In this document: positions 1 through 6,380 of the stretch, piece after piece
How positions within the stretch are numbered: position 1 is the stretch's first letter
Layout of the letters: the number at the start of each line of letters is the position of its first letter
NCBI GenBank assembly: GCA_001790645.1
Contig: MGDB01000022.1
Span: 1 to 9,012, forward strand
DNA from: Candidatus Schekmanbacteria bacterium GWA2_38_11
GTDB lineage: Bacteria; Schekmanbacteria; GWA2-38-11
Length of the DNA stretch: 9,012 bases
Direction of reading: 5' to 3'
Notes under the pieces: generated by a model
Told to the model about the DNA's origin: nothing
Seen by the model: the letters and a program-made list of their open reading frames with translations, nothing else
The model's database searches: none
Program-made: the position numbers and the translations under genes

Positions 1-447
1 AAATTTAGAGATGAAGCTATCCACTCCTACTTTAACTGATTTCTCGTTGTCAGGGTTAGCCCAGCTATGGTTTTTACTGTAATATAAATCAGTCCTTATA
101 TTAAAGAGAAAAAGGGCTTTAAAAAGCTTCCTCTCGTCAATCCCTTTATTATCTGTCCACTTTCCGGTTTTAATCATCTCCTGCAAAAAATCAATCTTGA
201 GCAGATTCCTGTCACAATCAGGTATTTCATCTCCAAGCCTGGATAGCTCATCTTTGTTCCTGAAGGCTTCATTAAAGGGGCAGAATTCGCAATTATACTC
301 ATAGTTGCATAGTTTATATGCGATCTGCCCCGCTGTCATCCAGATACATTTCAGCTCGCCTTCTGGGATGATTCTACTTGGATATTGGCTGTTTGTATCT
401 TTTATATCTTTCACCGCAATGATTCCTCTCTCATCTTTCTTAAACAC
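1..447 (-). CDS. GcvH-like protein with N-terminal cysteine-rich domain (partial, C-terminus off window)
   Basis: The minus frame is open from 477 to the window edge, so only the first 149 codons from a GTG at 447 are seen. Residues ~120-149 match the start of a GcvH lipoyl-carrier domain: NHSW then VKVGVDSFISKF, paralogous to HTW...GMDDFAQ in the two other GcvH-like proteins of this operon. The lipoyl-lysine region is beyond the edge. Before it lies a domain with C34, C47, C53 and C56 (KLCNYEYNCEFCPF) plus C78, which looks like a metal or Fe-S site; I believe such a cysteine-rich module occurs on other GcvH-like proteins, but its function is unknown to me. No signal peptide or membrane helix is visible, so it is probably cytoplasmic. 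It is the fifth gene of the operon, 19 nt after the preceding stop. The start is uncertain: the only SD (AAAGGA, 476-471) fits an ATT at 462 better than the GTG. Confidence 0.8.
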   Translation of the reverse strand, partial: MFKKDERGIIAVKDIKDTNSQYPSRIIPEGELKCIWMTAGQIAYKLCNYEYNCEFCPFNEAFRNKDELSRLGDEIPDCDRNLLKIDFLQEMIKTGKWTDNKGIDERKLFKALFLFNIRTDLYYSKNHSWANPDNEKSVKVGVDSFISKF

Positions 448-466
448 TATATTAAAAGGAATGTTT

Positions 467-1174
467 TTATTCCTTTGTTAGAAAGAATTCTTTTGCTATC
501 TCATCCCATTTATCCGGGTTTAGATTTTTTGCTATACCTTTAACAGGCAAGCCGCCATCCTGATAAACTAACCCGGCATCATGATTTATCCTCAGGCGGA
601 GATTTTCACTTGCATCTGTTATCCATTTTTTAGCAAGGTTGCCAGATAACAGGTTTTTTAAATTTATTTTAAGATCCGGCACTCTGACTTTCATCAACCA
701 TCCTTCTCCATATGAATCTTTATTAACACTATCAGGTGAATTTTTTATTCCTTGATTAATAGAAACCACCTCTCCATCAACAGGTGAAAGCATATCAATA
801 TATTTTGAGTCTACATTCAGCATCCAGCCTTTATCACCTTGCCTCACAAATGACCCAACAGGAGGCAGCTCTATTGCACTTACATCTCCGACCATTTTCT
901 GGGCAAAATCATCCATCCCTATAGTCACCAAATCATTGTCCTCAACCTTTACCCATGTATGACCTGGATGAAAATAAACTCCATCTGGAATTAAAAAACC
1001 TTCAATTAGCTCAGAGAGTTTTCTGATGCCTTCAAATACTGCATTAGAGATAGGTTTTAATTTACTAACATTTAAAAACCTCCAAAAAGCAATTAATGTA
1101 AAAAGGAAACCTATAACTATCAAATATTCTATCCCTTTGGTTGCATATATATCTATATAGGTAAACTGTCCCAT
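467..1174 (-). CDS. Membrane-anchored GcvH-like (lipoyl-carrier fold) protein A
   Basis: 235 residues. An N-terminal membrane helix (about 15-33) is followed by R32, K38 and K40, so by the positive-inside rule the rest is cytoplasmic. Residues ~65-165 are a glycine-cleavage-H-like domain: GHTW (71-74), GMDDFAQ (86-92), IELPPVG (101-107), SPVDGEV (130-136) and SYGEGWL (154-160). A lysine, K124 in VDSK, lies at the lipoate-attachment hairpin, but the usual ESVKA signature is lost and the K-to-SPV spacing is one residue shorter than I recall for E. coli GcvH. A ~70-residue C-terminal tail, absent from normal ~130-residue GcvH, contains QDGG (205-208) and is shared with protein B. SD GGGAGGG (1187-1181) is 6 nt before the ATG. 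It lies 24 nt after the NrfD-like gene in the same operon. A glycine-cleavage role is unlikely because no gcvP/gcvT neighbours appear; a redox or sulfur-carrier role is inference. Confidence 0.87.
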   Translation of the reverse strand: MGQFTYIDIYATKGIEYLIVIGFLFTLIAFWRFLNVSKLKPISNAVFEGIRKLSELIEGFLIPDGVYFHPGHTWVKVEDNDLVTIGMDDFAQKMVGDVSAIELPPVGSFVRQGDKGWMLNVDSKYIDMLSPVDGEVVSINQGIKNSPDSVNKDSYGEGWLMKVRVPDLKINLKNLLSGNLAKKWITDASENLRLRINHDAGLVYQDGGLPVKGIAKNLNPDKWDEIAKEFFLTKE

Positions 1175-1198
1175 ATTAAACCCTCCCTTCCGCTGGTT

Positions 1199-2419
1199 TT
1201 ATCCAATATCCTTCTCAAAAGGATGTTCATTTAAAACAGGCATTCTGTTCACTATCCAACGGAAAACCCATATTTCAGCAAAAATTACTGCAAGTGTAAT
1301 TTCTATCTCCATCCATGAAGGATAATATCTTACAGGTGCATCCCACTTAAAAGCTATGATAGAGATATTGAGTCTGTTAACAATAATCCCTATAATTGTA
1401 AGGATTGAAGCCACACGAAGTAGCTTTGTTGACCCATCTCTTACACCTTTGGCATAAATTATACAGGGAATTAAAACTAGCCCGCAGAGCTCAACAAGAT
1501 ACCAGTATCCTGCAGGGGTAAAAAGTAGATTCCACTCACCACCATGAATTATCTCTAAAACCTTCATGAAAAAATATACAAACATAGAACCTGCTGCAAC
1601 CTTTCCAAGCCCTATTACAATTTCATCATGTGATGCCCGGTGTTCCGGGCTGATTTTATCTTTAAAAACACGCTGACTAATAGTTCCCTCAAGTATCACC
1701 ATTGAAAGACCAGCAAATATACTTGATACAAAGAAGAGTATAGGAATAAACTCTGAATACCAGAGAGGATGGATCTTACCTTTTGCCAATAAGAAGAGCG
1801 CACCAAGCCCTGATTGATGAAGAGTTGAAAGTGTTATTCCAAATATCACAGCACCCAAGGTGAGTGAATTTAATACCTTCCTTATTCTTTCCAATCCAAG
1901 CCATTCTGCTATTGCTGGAGAGAACTCAATAAATTCAGCAATCATGTAAAGCATGAAATGCCATGCAACAAGGAAAAGAATTGAGTTTACCCCAAAAGAA
2001 TTACCGATTATCGGATTTATCACATTCCACGGTCTGCCAAGGTCAAGAAGTAGCGCCCCAGCATAAAATACATAGGCAAGAAATCCGTTAAGGACAGTCA
2101 CTCTGACAATAGGGTGATATTTTTCCATTCTAAGTACATAAACCATGAATGTGAGTACATAAGCCCCTCCTGCAAAGGCGACACCTGTGACGACATCAAA
2201 ACCGATCCACAATCCCCAAGGATACTCCTGAGAAAGATTTGTGACAGCTCCAAGCCCTTTTGCAAACCGAAATATTATAAGTATAATACCCAAAAGAATT
2301 ATTGCTCCACTTATAACATTAAAAGGAGTAAACACCTTCCCTTTGGGTTTTATCTCGCTCAAGATGAAAGTGAATGTCTTTTTCACATCCATAATTATGC
2401 TATTATCTTGAATAAACAT
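1199..2419 (-). CDS. NrfD/HybB-family membrane subunit of a quinone-linked oxidoreductase
   Basis: 406 residues with about ten hydrophobic helices (roughly 35-52, 70-96, 108-126, 144-163, 184-202, 222-242, 267-290, 304-323, 334-353, 372-390), matching the HybB-like branch of the NrfD/PsrC family in helix number and length. The signature YPWGLWIGFD (66-75) before helix 2 and LDLGRPW (125-131) are typical of HybB-type proteins. Family members bind no haem; they exchange electrons between quinone and a periplasmic HybA-like ferredoxin, and such a ferredoxin is encoded immediately upstream. The start is set at 2419 (MFIQDNS) because a strong SD, AAAGGAGGG (2436-2428), sits 8 nt before it. The frame stays open to an ATG at 2455, but that start has no comparable site. 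The gene overlaps the ferredoxin gene by 17 nt, indicating translational coupling. No catalytic subunit (hydrogenase or molybdopterin enzyme) is in the window, so the substrate is unknown. Confidence 0.92.
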   Translation of the reverse strand: MFIQDNSIIMDVKKTFTFILSEIKPKGKVFTPFNVISGAIILLGIILIIFRFAKGLGAVTNLSQEYPWGLWIGFDVVTGVAFAGGAYVLTFMVYVLRMEKYHPIVRVTVLNGFLAYVFYAGALLLDLGRPWNVINPIIGNSFGVNSILFLVAWHFMLYMIAEFIEFSPAIAEWLGLERIRKVLNSLTLGAVIFGITLSTLHQSGLGALFLLAKGKIHPLWYSEFIPILFFVSSIFAGLSMVILEGTISQRVFKDKISPEHRASHDEIVIGLGKVAAGSMFVYFFMKVLEIIHGGEWNLLFTPAGYWYLVELCGLVLIPCIIYAKGVRDGSTKLLRVASILTIIGIIVNRLNISIIAFKWDAPVRYYPSWMEIEITLAVIFAEIWVFRWIVNRMPVLNEHPFEKDIG

Positions 2420-3308
2420 CTTTCCAACCCTCCTTTGTGTTCTTCCTTTCCCCATTTGAGTAACTTATACCAAGTAGGAATGTAGGCCATAGAAGCAGAA
2501 CAATTGGAACTCCATAAAGAAAGCCCTTTGTAAGTTCTGGATAAGCAACTGTGCCAAGGTCTGTCTTAAAACCTATTTGCTCGAAAGGAACGCTTGATAG
2601 ATAAACCCATCCAGTGCCTCCAACCTCAGCCTCGCCATAAATATGGTGAACATATTTATCAGGATTCTGATAAATACGGGTTTTAGCAATCTCGATAAGT
2701 TCTTTCCGCTTTCCAAAGAGTGTAGCCCCGGTTGGACATGCTTCAGCACAGGCAGGCTTCTTACCTTCCTTCTGCCGAAGATAACAGAATGTGCATTTCC
2801 GTACATAGGGCATAGCCTTGTTATACTCAAACTTTGGCATATCAAATGGGCAAGCAACCATACAGTACCGGCATCCCATACACTTTTCCTTGTTATAAAA
2901 CACAGGGCCTTCTTTGGTCTTTTCCATAGCTTTTACAAGGCAGGCAGAGGCACAAGCAGGTTGGTTACAGTGCATGCACTGCCTGCGGACAAAGATTGGA
3001 TTTTTTGGATCTTTAGAGTTTGGATATCGATTCACTACAGTATAGACATCCGGTTCAGTATCTCTATACTTCTCAAAAACTGATTCATCATCAAAAGGAA
3101 CTTTAGGAGGAGGCAATTTATTCGCTTCGTTGCAGGCGGCTTCGCAACTGCGACATCCAATACACATTGTCGTATCAATTAACATACCACTAAAATCTGG
3201 TAAAGACGGATCTTGGATTACAGCTTGAGCATTTTTGAAACCACCGGAAACTAAAGTTCCACCAGTTAATCCTGCTATTTTCAGGAAAGTTCTTCTCCTT
3301 ATATCCAT
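2403..3308 (-). CDS. HybA-like periplasmic ferredoxin, four [4Fe-4S] clusters, Tat signal and C-terminal anchor
   Basis: 301 residues. The N-terminus carries a Tat motif (RRRTFLK, 4-10), a hydrophobic stretch and a likely AQA cleavage site near residue 29, so the protein is exported folded. Sixteen cysteines fall in four groups: 49/52/55/59, 111/114/119/123, 143/146/149/153 and 172/175/187/191. This is the pattern of the DmsB/HybA/PsrB family with four [4Fe-4S] clusters forming an electron wire. A hydrophobic helix near 262-282 (FLYGVPIVLLLWPTFLLG) would anchor the C-terminus, as in HybA. SD GAAGGAG (3322-3316) is 7 nt before the ATG. It starts 39 nt after the upstream GcvH-like gene and its end overlaps the NrfD-like gene, its expected partner. 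Together they should move electrons between the quinone pool and an unidentified periplasmic catalytic subunit. Confidence 0.94.
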   Translation of the reverse strand: MDIRRRTFLKIAGLTGGTLVSGGFKNAQAVIQDPSLPDFSGMLIDTTMCIGCRSCEAACNEANKLPPPKVPFDDESVFEKYRDTEPDVYTVVNRYPNSKDPKNPIFVRRQCMHCNQPACASACLVKAMEKTKEGPVFYNKEKCMGCRYCMVACPFDMPKFEYNKAMPYVRKCTFCYLRQKEGKKPACAEACPTGATLFGKRKELIEIAKTRIYQNPDKYVHHIYGEAEVGGTGWVYLSSVPFEQIGFKTDLGTVAYPELTKGFLYGVPIVLLLWPTFLLGISYSNGERKNTKEGWKDVYSR

Positions 3309-3347
3309 AATCTATCTCCTTCGCATATGCCCAAAACTTACCTAATG

Positions 3348-4073
3348 TTACTTTTTTAAAAACTCTTTATTAAAAAGATCCCACTGCTCATCACCAAGAA
3401 ATTCAAGAAGCCCGTCAACTATGTCGCCACCGTCCTGAACAGTTGCATACTCTGGGAAGAGGTTTAAGTTCCTTCTCATTAGAATCTCTTTAAACTTAGT
3501 AATCTCTTCCTTTAACCAGAGCGCTGCATCCTTAGCTACTTTGAGAGCTTTGATATTCTCGCCTAAATTGCTTGGCTTTATTGCATAGACCCAGCCATCA
3601 ATATAAGGATCTTTCTTTACAACTTCCGGCCTTTCTAACAATGTATGGTTAACACTGCTGATTACCCCATCTACTGGTGAATGGAAGGTTGCCTTTCTTG
3701 TGCCTTGCTTAATTGCAAATATTTTCCCACCTTGCCTGACCTCTTTTCCAATAGGTGGGAGTTCGATTTCATCGAATCTACCAATGCTCCTTTGGGCAAA
3801 ATCATCCATCCCGACTTTAACGTATCCGGATGTCAAAATATTTGCCCAGGTATGGCCTTTATGGAAAAAGACCCCCATTGGTATCCGATAATCTGACTCT
3901 CTGAAGCTACTAACAGGTTTGTGGCTCGCTTTTACTCCTTCACTATCTGCTATGGTACTTGCCTCTGAGGCAATAGCAAGAACCCTCTTTTGTCTCTTGG
4001 CTTCAACAATAAGAAAAGCAAGGTCTATAAGCACAAAGCAGATAATGGTTGTTACTACCAGTATTGCTACCAT
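3348..4073 (-). CDS. Membrane-anchored GcvH-like (lipoyl-carrier fold) protein B, first gene of operon
   Basis: 241 residues. An N-terminal membrane helix (2-23, VAILVVTTIICFVLIDLAFLI) followed by EAKRQKR predicts N-out/C-in, placing the soluble part in the cytoplasm. After a linker, residues ~62-168 form a GcvH-like domain: GHTW (73-76), GMDDFAQ (88-94), IELPPIG (103-109), SPVDGVI (132-138) and DPYIDGW (155-161). The candidate lipoyl lysine K127 lies in GTRKATF, but the acidic ESVKA context is lost and the turn is about two residues shorter than classical GcvH. The C-terminal tail carries QDGG (213-216) and ends like protein A (WDLFNKEFLKK), so the two are paralogues. The start is taken at the ATG at 4073: SD AAAGGAGGG (4089-4081) is 7 nt from it but only 1 nt from the ATG at 4079. 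No gcvP/T genes adjoin; the ferredoxin gene follows. Confidence 0.87.
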   Translation of the reverse strand: MVAILVVTTIICFVLIDLAFLIVEAKRQKRVLAIASEASTIADSEGVKASHKPVSSFRESDYRIPMGVFFHKGHTWANILTSGYVKVGMDDFAQRSIGRFDEIELPPIGKEVRQGGKIFAIKQGTRKATFHSPVDGVISSVNHTLLERPEVVKKDPYIDGWVYAIKPSNLGENIKALKVAKDAALWLKEEITKFKEILMRRNLNLFPEYATVQDGGDIVDGLLEFLGDEQWDLFNKEFLKK

Positions 4074-4130
4074 TTTCATTCCCTCCTTTCTATTTGGTTT
4101 AAAGTTTTCATTTTGAAATCCCTTTATTTG

Positions 4131-4186
4131 GCAGGTCAGGAGACCTGTCGCTACCCGGGTAGAGTCGAGTCTCCCGACTCGATTCT
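4131..4186. repeat. Compound palindromic repeat: two hairpins meeting at CTACCCGGGTAG
   Basis: Hairpin 1 pairs CAGGTC (4132-4137) with GACCTG (4142-4147) around AGGA. Hairpin 2 pairs 4161-4171 with 4176-4186 around TCCC, 11 bp with one G-T. Between them CTACCCGGGTAG (4151-4162) is a perfect palindrome. The layout looks like two hairpin-plus-CTACC units joined head to head. Related hairpin-plus-CCTAC units occur at 6322, 7425 and 7684. Confidence 0.7.
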
Positions 4187-4319
4187 CCCAATTATCTCTA
4201 CTGCAAATACCATGCCAGAGAAGAGGGATATGAAATGATTTTAAGGGGTGAGAGTGATTTACTTAGATATTCAAGGCCTTAGAACGAAAGAAAAATATCT
4301 TCTAAAAAAAGAATTGATT

Positions 4320-4453
4320 TTTTCAACAGGAGCGATTGTTGAAAATATTTACATAGAATTTTTAAAAAAATTAGAACCATAGAAAATCTTTTTGTTTTTA
4401 AAAAAGATTTACCCTGTTGAATTCCTCAACAGAGATAGTTGTCAATTTCAACA
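4320..4453. promoter_or_regulatory. Cluster of TTCAACA/TGTTGAA inverted repeats, possible operator region
   Basis: Three palindromic arrangements share one heptamer: TTTTCAACA with TGTTGAAAA (4320-4328/4337-4345, loop 8), CTGTTGA with TCAACAG (4414-4420/4426-4432, loop 5), and GTTG with CAAC (4438-4441/4449-4452). The recurrence within 134 nt of a divergent intergenic region suggests binding sites for a dimeric regulator. AT-rich composition makes chance matches possible, and the distance to the genes on both sides is large. Confidence 0.35.
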
Positions 4454-4691
4454 AAATAAGCTATAAACAATTAGGTGTATCAGTCTTAAAAAACTGGAAT
4501 TAGAAATTGCATATTTATATATTTTTCCATAAACTATATCCTCCGACTTTATAAGCATTGGCTTAAAAAGCCTTTATTCAAAATCTGGAATATTGTGGGA
4601 TATGAGCTAAACTTAGATGCGTGCAATATTGCTTATTTTGTATCAGGATTGTTTTTTTAGTCAAGAAAAAATCTGGTGTCTATACAATCTC

Positions 4692-4720
4692 TTGACTTCC
4701 ATAAGTGGGAAATATATTCT
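4692..4720 (+). promoter_or_regulatory. Sigma70-like promoter for the methyltransferase gene
   Basis: TTGACT (4692-4697, 5 of 6 to consensus) and TATTCT (4715-4720, 4 of 6) are separated by exactly 17 nt. Transcription would begin near 4727, giving a leader of about 70 nt before the ATG at 4798. Confidence 0.5.
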
Positions 4721-4797
4721 TTTCTCACATCTAAAATAAAAAACAAAATAAGAAACTTTCAATAAAAACTTCCATAAATTTTAATGGGAGAATGGAA

Positions 4798-5535
4798 ATG
4801 AGAAAACCAAGTCTCGGAGGAAATCCCAAAGTCTGGTCAAACGAAGAAGTCACCCAATATGATATGATGCAGAGCATAGTCATCCCCAAAAAAGATGAGA
4901 TGCTTGACATAATCACCTCGATGATACCTTTTGATGAAAATAAAGCTCTTAAAGTGATGGAGATAGGGGTTGGACTTGGTGCTTTGACTGAGAGGATATT
5001 TAACAGATTCCCTGAATCTGATTTTTTAGGCATAGACGGATCAGCACAGATGATTGCCAATGCACAGGAGAGACTTAAAAAATTTAGCGGGAAGATAAAA
5101 ATTTTAGAAAGAAATTTTAACAAACCCTTATGGCTTAACGGGGTTAATGACAAATTTGATCTTGTCTGCTCATCCCTTACTTTACATTATTTATCAACCA
5201 GGAGAAGAAGAGAGTTCTTTAAAGAAATTTTTAAGGTTTTAAAGAAAAAGGGGACTTTTATTTATTCCTGTGCAGTAAAGGCAAATTCCCAGTCTATCCA
5301 GAAGATTTTTGTAAAAATACACAGAAAATATTTAAGGGATCAGATTTTAAAAGTTATGGGGAAAAAGTTTACTGATGAAGACCTTGACAGAGTGTTTAAG
5401 AAAAGAAGGGATAAGATGGGGATAAATCCGGCAACAACAGTTGACCACCTTGATCTTTTAAAAAAGGCTGGGTTTTCAAAAGTAGAATTTATCTGGAAAC
5501 ACAGGCATTATGCGATTTTTATGGGAGTGAAGTAG
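4798..5535 (+). CDS. Class I SAM-dependent methyltransferase
   Basis: 245 residues with a Rossmann-type methyltransferase fold. Motif I is VMEIGVGLG (53-61), which binds SAM; motif II ends in the acidic residue D80 of FLGIDGS; motif IV is FDLVCSSLTLHYL (120-132), typical of UbiE/CmoA-like small-molecule methyltransferases; a KVLKKKGTFIYSC strand (146-158) follows. The N-terminal WSNEEVTQYDMM segment (13-24) resembles the SAM-lid region of CmoA-like enzymes, but I cannot name the substrate. The start is placed at 4798 because SD GGGAG (4786-4790) is 7 nt away, whereas an in-frame ATG at 4792 is only 1 nt from it. No signal peptide or membrane segment is seen, so it should be cytoplasmic. A weak AT-only terminator follows, so it may be monocistronic. 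There is no visible functional tie to its neighbours. Confidence 0.87.
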   Translation: MRKPSLGGNPKVWSNEEVTQYDMMQSIVIPKKDEMLDIITSMIPFDENKALKVMEIGVGLGALTERIFNRFPESDFLGIDGSAQMIANAQERLKKFSGKIKILERNFNKPLWLNGVNDKFDLVCSSLTLHYLSTRRRREFFKEIFKVLKKKGTFIYSCAVKANSQSIQKIFVKIHRKYLRDQILKVMGKKFTDEDLDRVFKKRRDKMGINPATTVDHLDLLKKAGFSKVEFIWKHRHYAIFMGVK

Positions 5536-5555
5536 CAAAAGTTTAAAATTGACGT

Positions 5556-5600
5556 AAAATCAAATATCAAAAAAATACCTTAATTTTGATTTTTTATTTT
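5556..5600 (+). terminator. Weak AT-rich stem with T-tract after the methyltransferase gene
   Basis: AAAATCAA (5556-5563) can pair with TTGATTTT (5586-5593), or ATCAAAA (5566-5572) with TTTTGAT (5584-5590) immediately before a T-rich run. The stem is almost entirely A-T, so termination would be leaky at best. Confidence 0.3.
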
Positions 5601-5630
5601 TAACCTTTGCATTTTCAACCGGAGGCAATC

Positions 5631-6110
5631 ATGGAGCCCCTTACACAGGAAGAAATTGAAATACTGCTGAAAGAGCAGGAAGATGGTGTTTTGGGTCTTT
5701 CTGACAGAGAGGACCCTTACTGCATACCAATGGGATACCAGTATATAGATAAATCTATTTATCTTTCATTTTTCCAGACTGGGAGGAAGTGGAGTTATTT
5801 GACTAAAAATAAAAAAGTCTGTTTTAATGTTTTTAGGTGGGATGATGACAGGAGTTCCTGGCAATCTGTTATAATTGATGGAGTTTTAGAGAAAGTTACA
5901 TATATTGATGAGATTAAAAAAGTAATAGAAGCCAACAAAATAAGGTTTGGTCTGGAAGATTCGTATCTGGAAAAGAAGATACAGTATTACAAAAATTCTA
6001 TGGAAAATGAGAAGGCGCTGAAAATCTATAAAATCATTCCCAGTAAAACAGGCGGAAGTAAAATGAAAAGGGCGCTTGGTACTTCGCCTTTGTGGAAAAA
6101 CCAGAAATAG
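5631..6110 (+). CDS. Pyridoxamine 5'-phosphate oxidase-like flavin split-barrel protein
   Basis: 159 residues, the usual length for the small FMN-binding split-barrel family that includes NimA-like proteins. Visible family marks are a short N-terminal helix (LTQEEIEILLKEQ), GVLGLSDREDPYCIPMGYQY (19-38), IYLSFFQTGRKWSYL (43-57), where GRK (51-53) sits at the usual flavin-phosphate region, KKVCFNVF (61-68) and the SSWQSVIIDGVLEKV strand (75-89). Members usually bind FMN (some bind F420 or haem) and act as reductases or flavin-binding proteins; the substrate cannot be told from sequence. The start at 5631 is chosen because SD GGAGG (5621-5625) is 5 nt upstream; an in-frame TTG at 5607 lies upstream of that SD. 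It is cytoplasmic. A GC-rich terminator-like hairpin lies about 100 nt downstream. Confidence 0.85.
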   Translation: MEPLTQEEIEILLKEQEDGVLGLSDREDPYCIPMGYQYIDKSIYLSFFQTGRKWSYLTKNKKVCFNVFRWDDDRSSWQSVIIDGVLEKVTYIDEIKKVIEANKIRFGLEDSYLEKKIQYYKNSMENEKALKIYKIIPSKTGGSKMKRALGTSPLWKNQK

Positions 6111-6127
6111 GTTTAATGCAGAAGGGG

Positions 6128-6159
6128 TCAAGGATTCAAGGATTCGAGGGTTCAAGTAA
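6128..6159 (+). repeat. Short 8-nt period direct repeat (TCAAGGAT-like)
   Basis: TCAAGGAT occurs twice in tandem (6128-6135, 6136-6143), followed by the degenerate copies TCGAGGGT (6144-6151) and TCAAGTAA (6152-6159). It lies in the non-coding gap after the split-barrel gene. Confidence 0.6.
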
Positions 6160-6206
6160 AAAAAGCCAAAAATTAAAAGTGCAAAGCAGAAAAATGTTGA
6201 GGGGAA

Positions 6207-6231
6207 GGGGAGGCTTTAGCCTCCCCGTTTT
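6207..6231 (+). terminator. Terminator-like hairpin GGGGAGGC-TTTA-GCCTCCCC with T-tract
   Basis: A perfect 8-bp GC-rich stem (6207-6214 with 6219-6226) and a TTTA loop are followed by GTTTT. It could end transcription of the split-barrel gene. The TTTA loop is shared with the hairpin at 7430, so it may also belong to the same intergenic repeat family. Confidence 0.55.
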
Positions 6232-6294
6232 GGTTCGATGGTTCGGTTCTTTGGCAAGCTTAGAGTTCACAAAGCTGACCATGTTCACCATGAG

Positions 6295-6342
6295 CAATCC
6301 TGAGCCTGTCTAAGGATTAATGGCGACTAAAGTCGCCCCTAC
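6295..6342. repeat. Two adjacent palindromic repeats (AATCCT...AGGATT and GGCGAC-TAAA-GTCGCC-CCTAC)
   Basis: AATCCT (6295-6300) pairs with AGGATT (6313-6318) around GAGCCTGTCTA, similar to the dispersed CCTGAGCCTGTC...AGG repeats seen in many bacterial genomes. Next, GGCGAC (6322-6327) pairs with GTCGCC (6332-6337) and is followed by CCTAC (6338-6342), a member of the hairpin-plus-CCTAC family. Both lie just upstream of the O-methyltransferase gene. Confidence 0.6.
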
Positions 6343-6380
6343 CCATTTTTAAGAACTAATTATCAATATGAGGAAACATT

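Larger units (their letters stand above)
4074..4797. other. 0.7-kb non-coding gap between divergent transcription units
   Basis: I find no convincing gene here. The right end of the minus-strand operon and its SD occupy 4074-4089. Next comes a double-hairpin repeat (4131-4186), then a very AT-rich stretch with clustered TTCAACA/TGTTGAA palindromes (4320-4453), then a sigma70-like promoter (4692-4720) facing the methyltransferase gene. An open frame of 44 codons (4248-4382) begins with GTG just after a stop, but it is short enough to be chance. I could not pick out a confident promoter for the minus-strand operon. Confidence 0.7.

Noticed and set aside
2114..2485. Open frame on the plus strand opposite the NrfD-like gene
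   Set aside because: It lies entirely antisense to two well-supported genes (NrfD-like and ferredoxin), has no SD and gives a low-complexity, Cys/Ser-rich product.
1..4073. Reading the GcvH-like genes as a glycine cleavage system
   Set aside because: No gcvP, gcvT or lpd is present; the proteins have membrane anchors and extra tails, the lysine context is altered, and the neighbours are redox subunits.
4248..4382. 44-codon plus-strand open frame starting GTG after GGGG, with a protein-like composition
   Set aside because: It is short, has no clear SD, and contains the 4320-4345 palindrome; frames of this length are expected by chance in about 700 nt read in six frames. A conserved homologue would be needed to revive it.
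4587..4632. AATATTG...CAATATT inverted arms in the divergent gap
   Set aside because: Seven A/T-rich base pairs with a loop of about 30 nt are likely chance in this composition.
4731..5153. 140-codon open frame antisense to the class I methyltransferase
   Set aside because: The opposite strand has clear methyltransferase motifs and an SD; the antisense product is a hydrophobic shadow of that codon usage.
6092..6313. 73-codon plus-strand frame after the split-barrel gene
   Set aside because: It overlaps the end of the split-barrel gene and runs through tandem repeats and terminator-like hairpins, so it is not coding.
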